Assembly: GCF_025698545.1 (NCBI RefSeq)
Contig: NC_068569.1
Coordinates: 7,130,001 to 7,194,000 of the forward strand
DNA from: Gossypium raimondii
Lineage: Eukaryota; Streptophyta; Magnoliopsida; Malvales; Malvaceae
Direction: 5' to 3'
DNA: 64,000 bases
The notes beneath the pieces were generated by a model. That model saw only the letters and a list, made by a program, of their open reading frames with translations. It did not search any database and was not told the origin of the DNA. Position numbers and translations under genes: made by a program. This document shows positions 48,342 through 59,624 of this stretch, one piece after another. Positions within the stretch are counted from its first letter, which is position 1; each line of letters starts with the position of its first letter.

Positions 48342-50615
48342 GAGAGACCTGCTCTTCTCAGAACCGGCCTTGGATAAATCACCCTTCTCAAGTGCAAATC
48401 TATCAGGCCGGAGACGAGAGTCTGATGCTAGCAACTTCTTAGGGGCAGTGTCAAAGCTATTTATTTTGTGTGCAAAATATGTAAACTGGAATTTGTCGTT
48501 TTTTGGAGTATCAGCAACATGCCACACCTACAGACCAAAAATAATAATAAAGAAGTCATAGATACAATTAGTTCACTGGTCACGACTCTCTTGATGAGAT
48601 TTAATGTAGGGTAAAATTATCAGGGTTGAATTTCGCATTTATAACATTAAGGTAAATGCATGAAGACTCAAAGGCTTTGACAAAACAAATAGCCAGCCAA
48701 CCAAACATTAAACATGAAATGCATCAAGAAGTATTTCAAGGATTTATACAATATATAAGATAGCCAGCCATCACCATAGATATTTACAGAGGAAAATTAA
48801 AACCTGACGTCACAATGCATAATTACCTAGGAAAAAGAAAAAGATGCACCCATTCCACACTGTAAAGAATAGGTTAAATAAAGCAGATGGTCACTATTGT
48901 ATGGTAAGGAAGGTCTAAGAAAGAACCTCTTTCAATTCTGTGCCCTGAAGAGGTTCTCCTTCCATATCACATGGCTGATAACTCATTGACTCATTCCACT
49001 TCCCTGTCATCAATATTTTAGGTTCCTCAGCAGCATTATAAACATAACCATCCACTTCATAACGACCAGCTCTGCAATGAAATAATGCCATAGACCATAA
49101 ATCAACCTCCAGTTCGACAGTAATCAGTAGCCAGATGCAACTGATGCAAAAGTGAGCATACCAGAAACACAGACAATTGTAGAAACAGATTTAGGGGGGA
49201 ATGGACCAATTATATAAAATGTACGTATCTGACTGGCATGAATTGCATGAATAAATAAATTAAGAGTGCAATTTTGCGCACGTAGAAGCCTCATCAGAGA
49301 CAGAGAGTACAAGAGTGGATGACATCGGAACACAACGTGGTGCAAGTCAAACCTTCAAATCAAATTTCATCTCAGAGCACTCATTTTAGAAAATCCCAGA
49401 TATAATAATGCTATTACCTTCAGTTCCATGTGAAAGTACACTGCTTATAAAAAAAGAGCAAATGCTTAAACTAGTCTAAAAGATAGTATCAAGTTGTTAA
49501 CAATACCCAAACCAGCCACATGGTTGAAAATAAAGCACAACTTTGTCCCCAGTAGTCAAATTCGTCATGATCATCTCTCCTGGTGAATCAACCCAAGTTC
49601 GTCCAAAAATCAGATTGTTAACCTTGGTGGGAGGAGGCACCAAATCTAAAACGACCCCATCTCTTTTAAGAGTAACGCGTGTTCTGCAAAGAATAACATA
49701 CACGAGTATTACCTTCCAATAGACATTAACCATTATACCAGAAAAACAAGAAGACATAAGGGGAAAAGATAGGTTACAGATAACAGCACGAGTATTACCT
49801 TCCAACAGGATAAACATCAAGAGAATTTCCTAAAAATTTTGTCTTTAACTTTGAAGTGACATCATAAGTAAAATGTTCATTTTCAGCATGCCCAGCACTC
49901 ATTGGAGGATGATGACTGACCTGAAATGATAATATAATAAATAAAGAAAACTTTGGATGAGCTCAAACTGATAAAACTGAACATATGTGATCCAGTGTTG
50001 CTTTTGGAACAAGAAAGAGAGTGGAGAGGAAGGCATAGGAACCGCTAGGCACTAAGTAGTGACCAGAAACATTTAAAAAAGAAAGAAAGCATGCTTAAAA
50101 TAATCAAATAACTCGAAAGTAACCTGTTCAGAAATGAATGTAATCCCTTCATGATTAACCAGCTCATATGTTTCCCCAATAATAGGATTAAAAGGTTTCC
50201 ATGTACGTTGGTAGGCATAGTACACAGATATAGCCCATGATGCTGTACAGGATCAGGAATTCCATTAGTTGGAAACTAAAACTAGTACTTACCTCATTAA
50301 TTAAATAAAATTGATAAAGCATACTCACAGGCGTATACCAGCCGGAGATAGGGGTCCTCACATTCGTCTGCTCGGTCCAATAAGTAGGAGTATTCCATCA
50401 ACTGTAAAAGGCCTGGCATATCACATATTGAAAAAGAAAAATACTGCATACCAAGTAACAAACCTCTGCAAAGTTAGACAAACCTCGGCCATTTTTTGAA
50501 GCATAGTCATCGGTTCAAATATGAGGACAGGAAGAGTCACCATTGATGTAACATCTGAACCTATATATTTGTGCATCATTTTCCAGTAGCTCTCTCGCTC
50601 CTAATAATAATAGTA

Positions 50616-50659
<44 letters not shown>

Positions 50660-52378
50660 GAAAAGAGTAGTCAAAATATCAGCTTCTAAAACTAGTGAAA
50701 TTAACGAATGTCTCTCTTGATCTCCATCGCCCGTAAGAAAAGGTTACAAGTACAATTAACTATTCCTAAAAGTTCCCAGAGATAGAGAGAGTAAAGCAAA
50801 AACAAGAGCATCTGTTGAATTGGTCTATGAAAGAGAGATCTAAATAACACAGTTAAAGATGCATACCTCCTGCTTCCATCTTCCTCTATGAGCTTCCTCC
50901 TCAGCATCTTCTTTTCCTCCTTCTGGATGTATGACTTCTACCCCTTCATAGCCAAGTAACCTGAAAGCCATGGTAAAAAGAAAAACATATAATGCCTCCT
51001 TCATAACAGGCAAATAAGAAACTTCATTAGAATTGAAACTAAAAGGTAAAAGGAATCAAAGCATACCAATAATTCCTATAATTCACAATGACAAGAGGTA
51101 AGCAGATAAATTGTGCAAGACACTTCTAAAGTTATAAAATAAACCAAATGAACGATCTGATCAACTTTCTCATGAAGTCCACAAAAGCATGCTTTACGAT
51201 TAAACTATAATATGAATTATGAAGTTTGCAAACACAAGAGAAAGTATATTACTAACTAAAGCTTCTACACCTAAGCATACATAGAAACTGAAAAGATTCA
51301 TTCAATCAACGCTCTTTAATAGCCCAGATGAAGCTTTTGATTAGTGAGAATTTCTGACAACTTGCCCAGAAACCATCTAAGTTTCCTAAGCAGTAATCAA
51401 CCATGAATTCCATTAACAACCTTTAGGCGTCCTATTTGAAAGGCTACACTAAGAAGGGGGGAAATGAAAAAAAAAAAACAAAACGCAAGAAACAGACTGA
51501 GTTTCCCCATACAGCAGGACGCTAGGAAAAGTGAAGTTTGGGGTGGGGGGGGACCCTGCGAAGGACATAATTTACAGACAAAATTTAAGAAATACAAACC
51601 TGTAAAATAAATAGATATTCCCTCTAGACACGTAAATAAACAAAACTAGGAAATCGAATACTTCAAGTTGATAGTATATAATATTTGACATAGCCCTCTT
51701 GTTTAAAAAAGGAAATGATTACATAACTGGATTGACTTCCCTAAAGAAAAAGAAGTAGAATTGAGCTGAAGAACATTGTATGAAACAAGTACAAAAGTAG
51801 ATTTCAATAGCCATTGCATTGCATACAAGTAAAAAAAGCAAAAGAGTCAAGGAAGAATCTTAAACATGAAATCAAGTGCAAAACCAACTCTTTTGTTGTT
51901 CAATTTTAAACAACTTTTTGTTAAAAAGGAGCAAAATTAAATTCAACCTATTTAATTTGGAATTTTATGCATTCAAATGAACTAAAACAACATCATATTA
52001 ATTGCCAAAGAAACCCACAAGTTTTTGGCAAACTATTTCCAGACGAACCACGTTATTTTAGTTTAAAAAACGATGTACATTCCAATCAAATAATGAACCA
52101 AATAAAAAAATTTGTCAAATCACCCAAACTAACAAATCCTGGAACAAAATTTGAATTTTTAAAAAAAAAACATCGTGTAATTCGAACAGTCAATTATGGA
52201 GTTGATACTTAATTGAACAATCTCATCCAATTCAATGAAGGGAAAAAGAAAAACGTCCTAAGTAGAAAATGGGAATTTACCCGTTGACAGATCTGTGCAT
52301 GGCGTTGCCAAACAAAGATAAACCCGAGGTCATCGCTGAGAAAAACCCTTTATTCTGATCTTTATTTGGACTTCCCAT
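47426..52378 (-). CDS. ORP3: Oxysterol-binding protein-related protein, short ORP3 type
   Basis: Ten exons give 456 residues, in transcript order: 52281-52378, 50867-50960, 50484-50600, 50329-50401, 50124-50242, 49799-49920, 49507-49683, 48927-49071, 48349-48527 and 47426-47672. All have GT-AG junctions and matching phase. It begins [20 protein letters not shown]. The family signature EQVSHHPP spans residues 166-173 across an exon junction, and the lipid-binding ORD domain fills most of the protein (for example '[15 protein letters not shown]', '[15 protein letters not shown]'). There is no PH domain, as expected for the plant ORP3 group. The C-terminus has the charged [15 protein letters not shown] helix and 'FTPRWF'. 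Such proteins exchange sterols or phosphoinositides at ER contact sites; Arabidopsis ORP3A associates with VAP proteins. The ligand here is inferred. Two of its splice sites abut microsatellites. Confidence 0.93.
48304..48347. repeat. (GT)n(GA)n microsatellite at an ORP3 splice donor
   Basis: About 7 GT and then about 14 GA repeats, slightly interrupted. On the minus strand it is a TC/AC tract starting at the donor of the intron that follows exon 9 (exon edge at 48349). Confidence 0.95.
50602..50658. repeat. (TAA)n microsatellite forming an ORP3 splice acceptor
   Basis: About 19 trinucleotide units, two of them 'tag'. On the minus strand it reads as TTA/ATT repeats running straight into the AG before exon 3 at 50600. 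Confidence 0.95.
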
Positions 52379-53500
52379 ATTGTAAATTCCTTTTTAAATT
52401 TGTTCAAGAATTCAACTTAAAAGCTCAATTGAATTGCTATTTGTTCAGCGAATCGAAGCAAAGGGACGAATATAGAAAGGGAAATTGGGTTTTGAGAATT
52501 GATAAAATATTTTAGTGTGAAGAAGAAGAAGAGGAGGGTAGGATCTGTAATTTTAGTCTGATAAGGGGGGGTTTCAAAGGCGGTATTTTATAAATACTTT
52601 CTTTTTTTATTTTATGATATTTTTTATGGGATGATGTAGTAAAATCTCACGCTCTTCGTGGAGAATCCATGATGAAATATATTTGAATTTTGGGTCAAAG
52701 TCAAACTGGCGTTTATGCTTCATGCCTCCTGAATGGGTATACATCAGTCTAGAAACTTGGGCTGAAGAACTTGGCCCATCTCTACACTCCATATAGCTTT
52801 TTTCATCTGTTAACTCAATTTTGCATGCAACTGATGTGAATTTATGGTATTATTAAAATTTAATTTTATCTTAAAAATATTTGTTTTAGTTTATATAAAA
52901 CACAATATTATCAAATTTTTATTTTATTATTTCAAATAAAACTTCATTTGTTTTTGAAATATTTTTCAAATAAAAACTTTTATCCAAATTGTAAATGTGT
53001 CATAATCTAATATGTAATTGATAAATATATATATATTCATGTTTGAAATATTAAATTACTACACTTCCTCATAGTCTGTGGTGAAAAATCTTCTTTTAAA
53101 ATATTTTTAAATAATAATATATAAAAATAAATTAAAACTTCAAATTTTGAAAAAAACTTTTAAGTTATTTATTATTTTAAATAAAATAAATAAAATTTAA
53201 ACACAAAAAGGTAAGTTTTAATTGAATGATAATGTTTAAGTGTCTTATACACTCTTATTTATTTTTGATTATTGTAACTTCGATTTTGGTGACAGTTGCT
53301 TCATAATATTAATTTAATTAGAAACTTGAATATAATATAAATAGTTATATTTATATAATTGGTGTAGAAAAAAATACAAAATATTAATGCTCATACACAA
53401 ATTACTAGTGTGTTTCGATCGTTTTCATCATATTTTGGCAATAGCGGCTTATGTCTGTGCCTATTAATACAAGATTTTAATATTTTAAATTAATTTTAAT
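52379..53500. other. Promoter of ORP3 and AT-rich spacer
   Basis: The first 200 bp or so holds the likely leader and promoter of the minus-strand ORP3 gene, including a GAAGAAGAAGAGGAGG run near 52520. The rest is AT-rich with no gene. Confidence 0.45.
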
Positions 53501-54480
53501 TTGGCACTTCACTCGTTTGGGAGAGTATGAGGTAAAATCGGGGTATGTGCTGCCTTTTAAATACCATGTCTAATATTATGAATTTGGCATTTAATGGGCC
53601 GTGGAACAGTTTGTGGAACATGAAAGTCCCTACAAAGGTGGTGATTGTTGATTTTTGGTGGCGTTGCTTACAACGGTTGAAACTGTTGAGCATGTACTGC
53701 TATATTTGCCCGATTGCCATGGAAGTTTGGGGGGAGGTAGGAATGACTCGTTAACGCGGCCGTTTCTTTTTTCAACAATATTTTAGCCATTCCTGTTGTG
53801 GGTTCTCGATGTCGACTGATGAATATTGCCTGGAGCTTATGGTTGCATAGTAACCTTCTCGTTCGGAAAGGTAATGTTGCCTCTTTTCATTCTATCATTT
53901 CAGCTGCTGATAAATTTTTACAAGATTGGTCTGATGCCCGGAGAGTTGGCGACGGAACGCAGCAGCATGCTGCTGTAGGTGGCATGAGCAGCGAGCATTG
54001 GGTTAGACCTGCAGCGGACTAGCTTAAGTGCAATATAGATGCAGCAGTCCCTAATGATCAGAGAGGTTCGTCTTTTGCTGCTATTATCCGGGCTCACTCG
54101 GGGCCTTTTGTCCGGGGAGTTTCCGGTCCACCGCGGCTGAACTCATAGACATACGTGAGGCCTTGTCGTGGCTGAAAGAAGAAGGGTACGATAAAATGAT
54201 CATTGAGTCGGATTGCAAGCCGATTATGCTTGCATTGAGTTATTCAACGACAGATTTATCTGAATTCGGAAATGTATTACGAGATTACCTTTTTCTTAGT
54301 GCATCGTTTGAGCTTTTGTCTTTCCTTTGTACACATTTAACTGCCAATAAAACTGTCCATGAGTTAGTTCAAGTGGCTTAATTCTCTCATGGTCGACATA
54401 CTCGGGAGACTCCGTCCCACTTTATTTATCATATTCTTGATTTGGATTGTCCTTCACCCACTGACTTTGGGGAACATAGA
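53500..54480 (+). mobile_element. LINE (L1-type) 3' remnant: zf-RVT and RNase H
   Basis: The stretch at about 53560-53750 encodes 'WNSLWNMKVPTKVVIVDFWWRC' in spirit: the zinc-knuckle linker (zf-RVT) seen after the reverse transcriptase of plant LINEs. I quote only its core WNMKVPTKV. At about 54015-54385 there is a plant RNase H-like domain with 'KCNIDAA' and, in a shifted frame, 'IIESDCKPI' and 'LTANKTVHELVQVA'. Frames change between 53750 and 54160 and stops occur, so the element is dead. The reverse transcriptase and endonuclease parts are missing, as in most 5'-truncated LINEs. No clear poly(A) tail is seen. A host gene with an RNase H-like domain is less likely given the adjacent zf-RVT. 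Confidence 0.7.
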
Positions 54481-54902
54481 TTCAAGTAGAATTCTTCCTT
54501 TCAAATTTTTTTCTATAATGATGATTACCAATAGACGACTTGATCAATTTTTAATATTTTATCTTTAACTCTTTTTATTTATATAATGACTAAGGTTAGT
54601 AACGTAATTGTCTAAAAAAAATACATAAAATAGATCTGAAGCGAAAGAAAAAATTTGCATCACGTGCAGTGCAGTGATACAAGAAATAAAGTATGGTAGA
54701 AAATTAAAAAGAAAATATTGATAATCTTCTACCACTTTCTTCTTCGCGACATCCAATCTACTCTCCCTTTTAGATCAACATTGAAGCATTTCGAAAATTT
54801 TAAATATTCTTTCCCATCCAAAATCCTTCTTCAACTTTAACCTCAAATTAATCAAAATATTTTACTTGTACTAAATTTGTATTTGTTTTTAGAAAATTGA
54901 CT
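54481..54902. other. Promoter region of the RAB5IF-like gene
   Basis: AT-rich, without a gene; it presumably holds the promoter and leader of the downstream gene. No defined site can be singled out. Confidence 0.4.
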
Positions 54903-56545
54903 ATGAAAGAAGCGAAATCAGTTAAATTGAATTCACAGCAACATCAACAGCACGAAAACGGTCACTTCTCTCCGTTCAAATTCGCTAAGTTATTGGATCC
55001 AGAAGCTTCTTGGGACAAGGTTAATCTTCTTCTTCTTCTTCCTTTTTGTTCGTTAATTTTGTTGACTTTATTTAAAAGTTTCACTATTAATTTGACTCAG
55101 ATACTCTAACAGTAAACTGTAATTATAGTCATTTATACTTTAATTATGCTCTTAATTGAGTTTATTTAGTTCTGGAAGTAGTTTAATTTAATGGGTTTTT
55201 GCTTTTCCTGTTAAATTGGGGGGAGTGGGGGTTAATTGGATGATCATGAGTTTTCGAAAAAGAAAATTATGATGGGTTTTGGTTGATTGTTGGTGCAGGA
55301 TCAATTAGGAGATGTATTGCATTGGATTCGACAAGTTGTAGCTCTTTTCTTTGGCTTGTTATGGGGAGCAATCCCAGTGGTTGGAGGCATTTGGATCTTC
55401 ATGTAAGTTCTTAGATTCATGTTGCACGCATTAGTAAATTGCAATGCTTTGGATTTGTATCGGATTGTTCAACTGTACCAAGTTTAGTGAGTTCACTAGT
55501 TATGTAGATGTCATATTGTGATATGCGGTGTGCTCATGGTATGACCCTGCATATAGCACTGTACCAAGTTTAGTGAGTTCACTAATTATGTAGATGCCAT
55601 ATTGTGATATGAGGTATGCTCATGGTATGACGCTGCATATAGCAGGAACCTAGTGTATTGGGCTTTTGGTATTTAACTAGTGTAATTAGCTGGAACTATT
55701 GCTTTCCGTTGACAAAATCTTAGATTGGCTGAGGATGAATCACCAATAATTTTTAGCTATTGACTTGGGTGTAAAATAAGGATTTGAACATTCTCTTAAG
55801 CTATCAGGCTGAAAAGGGATAAATAAATTGCTTTGCTAAAACTATACCAGAGTGTGTTTTAGTTCATGTGCATACCCCTGGTTCGCTCTGATGTATATTT
55901 CCTAGAAGGTAGTGAGAATTTTGAATGCAGTATCTGTCATTGGTGTTTTGAAATCGATAAGTTAAATACATAACTTTTCTACTTGCATTTATGGATTATG
56001 GAATGTCTTATGTCACCATCCCGTTTCTTTGAATATCTGAAAGAACTATGATGTTGTCTTCATGTGCCAACTACTTTTAAAGCTAGCTTACCAGTTTTGT
56101 TGAGGGTTTTATGCTGCCAACTTCCATTATCTTGAATGTCTTGACATCCGCCCAGTGTTTTTGAAGAATTCATTCAATAAGCAATAGTAGTAGTATTTGT
56201 CGTTGTCCTGCGTTTTTTTAGTTCTTATTCTTGCTGAACCTTTACTCAATTATTTGATGTTGTTATAATGTTTGCAGTTTTCTGGCCATATCCACTGGTA
56301 TTATATATGGCTATTATGCAATGATACTGAAGATCGATGAAGAAGAATTCGGTGGTCATGCAGCCCTTCTCCAAGAAGGGCTTTTTGCTTCAATGACTCT
56401 CTTTCTGGTACTTGTTTAACTTTTCATTATTTCTTTCATGTTCAAATGCCAGCATTGCATAACATTCTCATGTTTATAGTTAACAAAACTATCTTTTCCT
56501 ATTCAGTTGGCGTGGATTCTCGTATACAGCTTGGCCCACTTTTGA
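54903..56545 (+). CDS. RAB5IF/OPTI-like ER membrane protein (Rab5-interacting family)
   Basis: Four exons give 129 residues: 54903-55019, 55299-55402, 56278-56407 and 56507-56545, with GT-AG junctions and matching phase. I start at ATG 54903 (MKEAKSVKLN). The conserved core begins FSPFKFAKLLDPEASWDKDQ and continues with an amphipathic stretch and hydrophobic segments: about 55-75 (LFFGLLWGAIPVVGGIWIF), about 76-90, and the C-terminal LFLLAWILVYSLAHF. The acidic loop 'KIDEEEFGGHAALLQEGL' is typical. The animal homologue RAB5IF (OPTI) is part of the GEL complex, which works with PAT and BOS complexes in inserting multipass proteins at the ER translocon; it is related in fold to EMC6. Plant function is inferred from this homology. 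It ends in a very short last exon. Confidence 0.88.
55472..55643. repeat. 86-bp tandem duplication in intron 2 of the RAB5IF-like gene
   Basis: Copies at 55472-55557 and 55558-55643, both starting 'actgtaccaagtttagtgag' and ending 'gctgcatatagc' or a close variant. They differ at about five positions. Confidence 0.93.
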
Positions 56546-57332
56546 TACGCATTTTAGCATCAACTCTGCTGCCCTCTGTTTCTAAATTCACATTTCAAGG
56601 ATCTCTTTAGATGAGGAACAATTCATTATCTCTGAAAACAATGAGAAACTTTCTTAGTTGAGAAATGCAAATAGCTTTTATTTCCTTTTACGACATTCCG
56701 ATTTTGCAGAACATGAAGTTTTTTTTTTCCTTTTATCATGGTATGTGTATATTTGATTTCAGTTTATGGTACAAAGCACCTGATGCTAGACTAAAACACC
56801 TTTTTCTCTTGCTTCAAAATATCTGTTACTGGAGAAATTTCTGATAATGCATGGAACTTGGGCAAATTTCAATAACGTTCAAATTGCCCTAGATTTTGTC
56901 ATTGTTTTAAACAGATCAAGTACTGTGCTCTTTGTCCCCCCAAATCCACCGTTTCTTGAAGATTCTTATTATTTTCATTGTTGTTCATGAATGCTTGCTT
57001 TGATTCAATTGAGTTTAACTCCGATTTCTATGATTTTCCCTCTACAAGTTCCCCTTTGTCACATTCCCCTGTATTTGCCATCTTACTGAACTAGTAAATT
57101 TTCAAAACTCTAATTAATGAAAGAAAAAAAAAAGACTTTGGAGTTCATAGATAACAATAATCTCCAATAATTACAGAATCTAAATTGGTACTACTACTAT
57201 TTACAATAATTAAAATAAAATTCCTCTTTGTTTCTTCCTCTAGTTTCATTGCTAATACCTCTCCCTACTGGACATTCGCCAGTTAAATTTGATTTTCTTT
57301 CTTAAAAAAATTAAGGGAAATTAGGATCAAAT
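56546..57332. other. 3' regions of two convergent genes
   Basis: About 790 bp between the stops of the RAB5IF-like gene (+) and the glycosyltransferase gene (-). It is presumably their two 3' untranslated regions; no other feature is seen. Confidence 0.5.
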
Positions 57333-59624
57333 TCAAGGGCCATGTTTCCCAATTTTTCTTGAGAAATAAGCATCCCATTCATGGGGCCCAAGTTTCCCAA
57401 TAGCAAAATACTTCCAAGATTCTTCTTCCTCAAAGTCATAATTCACTATTCTCCCTTCATTCATTTGATTCCTCACTGTCTCAACTCTGTCAAGAATACC
57501 CTTAACTGTTAGATCAAATGCATCTTCAATTTCCCCCAATCTTGATGATGGATCTGCATATATCACCTTTGGGATCATCTTTATAATTTCATCCTTCATA
57601 GCTACTCTTCTGTCTCTAGAAACTCTTGTTAATATTCTTTCAATGTTGGCTTTCCCAGTTTTAACATCACTTTCCGGGATCATCACCGAGTATTTATTGT
57701 AATCCCTGGGGAAATGCCATATATATTGAACATAAGCTGAACCTGGATGGAAGAAAACTGGGATACAACCAGCTATAATTGAATCAAATATTGACCTCCT
57801 GGTGTAGGAATCTCCTGGTGGTTGTAAACAGAAGATGGAGTTTTGAAACAATCTCATCACATTAGCTGGCTTGTGGCACTTCTGCGTTTTATCACATTCA
57901 AGGAACCTGCATCTCCTTCTTGAAGCAAGACACTGTTCGATGAGCTCATTGCGGATAGATTCGTGGCGACCAGGCCGTCGTGCACCTGCGAAAGAGAACA
58001 AGAATCGTCGTTTCAGTCTTCTCATCTTGTTCTGCCATTGAAACACAGCGTCATCTCTTGAAGGATGGAAATATGTTGGATACGGTATCGCAAAGTCATT
58101 GTAGTTCCATGGACTCGACTCGAGTACCAACATCGTCATGTTCCTCGATTCATCAAAATTCAGAAGCTCATTGCCCCAATCAGACTCGTTTTTCGGGTCT
58201 CTCCTGAAATCCCAATTAATCCTTCCTGCAACCAAGAAATGGTCTCTCCCCCACATTCTTTTCCATTCAGGTCTAGATGCAAGCCACTTGACAAGATTAA
58301 GTGCATCATAGTCCCTCATGAACCCATCAGGATCCCAAAGGTAACGACCGACATCGAGGCCGGCATAATACGGAACATAGATTGCTGAAGCAACCAATGG
58401 ATCTTTAGTCAAGCACTTGTACTGCTTCATCCTGTTGTGGAAAATGACTTCTAGTAAGAACTGGTTTGTAGCAAACCAACCTGAGTTTGAATAAAGCTTT
58501 TCATCATTAGAAAGACGGGCACCTAGGCCTAGATTCGACGCACATTCACACATATCCGTCCAGAAACTAAGCGAGCGGCAGTTTTCGAGTAAATCTTGGT
58601 TAAATTTCCTGGGAAGGTTATGAATATATATATACCGCCCTGAACATGAATCCAATCCAGCTTGCACCGGATTTTGTCTTCTTGGTTCCGCAACAACTTT
58701 CTCTATCCTTTTCTCCATGACAGGATTCAATGAATCCGCAGGTTTATTCCTTTCTCTTCTCCTGGGACGTTGAGGCCTTTCGGTTCGGCTCTTAACAGCC
58801 GGTAACATGTTTTCAACAGGTTGATCCTCAGGATTGTCTTCCCTTTGTCGTTCTGAAACATCAGCATTCTCTTGTCGTTTTGCCGTTTGATCTTCAACAT
58901 TCTCTCCCCTTTGTCGTTCCAAAAAATTTGCCGCCCCTTTCCGTTTAGCTGCTTGATCTTCAACGTTCTCCCCCCTTTGTCGTTCTAAAACATTTGCAGT
59001 CTCTTTTTGTTTTACCACACGATCTTCCTTTCTTCTTTCTTGATCCTCCTCAGACTTCTTGTCCCTTTGTCGTTCTGAAACATTTGCAGTAGTCCCTTTT
59101 CTTTGTTTGGTCGAACGACCTTCCTTTCTTTTGTCTTGCGCTGAAGATTGAACAACAGGTTTATCATCTTCATCCATATTTTTAACCTCTTCATTACTTG
59201 TTACATCTTCGTTATCTTTGGCAGAATCTGTGTCGGTGCCGTTCTGATCTTCAGACAACATGGAATCAATGACCTGGTTAACTTCTTCGACGTCGGAAAA
59301 CTCAGTAGTTTTATCCTCATCAGTTTCGGTTTCATCATCATCAACAACATTATCTACAATATCAATATCTTCTACATGAGAAGGATCTTGAGTTTCATCA
59401 TCTCTAACAACAACATGAAAGGACTGGGATGAATCTAAAAAACCCGTATGGTTGTTGGCTACGAAACTATGCCCCCTCTTGCGAAATGTTACAGATGAAG
59501 AATACAAATAGCACATGTACAGTGTGAGCCACAAAAGGAAAGAGACCAAAACAATGTACCAGGACTGGGTTCTGCATCGAAATTTTCCACTCATCGGTTT
59601 CTCCATTAACGTTTCACTGCTCAT
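57333..59624 (-). CDS. MUR3-like xyloglucan galactosyltransferase, GT47 (exostosin family)
   Basis: An intronless frame of 763 residues from ATG 59624. It has type II Golgi topology: a short cytosolic tail, a membrane anchor at about 22-43, a long luminal stem (about 45-325), then the exostosin/GT47 domain (about 327-740). Family landmarks include CSGRYIYIHNLPRKFN, NRMKQYKCLT, DHFLVAGRINWDFRR, MLVLESSPWN, 'IPYPTYFHPS', 'FSFAGARRP' and 'FCLQPPGDSYTRRSIFDSI' with GCIPVFFHPGSAY. These match MUR3/KATAMARI1-type enzymes, which add galactose from UDP-galactose to xyloglucan side chains. Group A of GT47 also contains XLT2, XUT1 and others, so donor and linkage are uncertain. The stem is unusually long and charged, with acidic residues at 75-155 and 22-residue repeats at about 178-268; this is longer than MUR3 as I recall it. 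Confidence 0.88.
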   Translation of the reverse strand: MSSETLMEKPMSGKFRCRTQSWYIVLVSFLLWLTLYMCYLYSSSVTFRKRGHSFVANNHTGFLDSSQSFHVVVRDDETQDPSHVEDIDIVDNVVDDDETETDEDKTTEFSDVEEVNQVIDSMLSEDQNGTDTDSAKDNEDVTSNEEVKNMDEDDKPVVQSSAQDKRKEGRSTKQRKGTTANVSERQRDKKSEEDQERRKEDRVVKQKETANVLERQRGENVEDQAAKRKGAANFLERQRGENVEDQTAKRQENADVSERQREDNPEDQPVENMLPAVKSRTERPQRPRRRERNKPADSLNPVMEKRIEKVVAEPRRQNPVQAGLDSCSGRYIYIHNLPRKFNQDLLENCRSLSFWTDMCECASNLGLGARLSNDEKLYSNSGWFATNQFLLEVIFHNRMKQYKCLTKDPLVASAIYVPYYAGLDVGRYLWDPDGFMRDYDALNLVKWLASRPEWKRMWGRDHFLVAGRINWDFRRDPKNESDWGNELLNFDESRNMTMLVLESSPWNYNDFAIPYPTYFHPSRDDAVFQWQNKMRRLKRRFLFSFAGARRPGRHESIRNELIEQCLASRRRCRFLECDKTQKCHKPANVMRLFQNSIFCLQPPGDSYTRRSIFDSIIAGCIPVFFHPGSAYVQYIWHFPRDYNKYSVMIPESDVKTGKANIERILTRVSRDRRVAMKDEIIKMIPKVIYADPSSRLGEIEDAFDLTVKGILDRVETVRNQMNEGRIVNYDFEEEESWKYFAIGKLGPHEWDAYFSRKIGKHGP
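58820..59100. repeat. 66-bp coding tandem repeats in the glycosyltransferase stem
   Basis: The motif (S/L)ERQR appears at residues 183, 213, 235 and 257. The last three are spaced exactly 22 residues (66 bp), with shared flanks such as ENVEDQ and AKR. At DNA level the words 'cctttgtcgttc' and 'ttgatcttcaac' recur. Confidence 0.9.
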
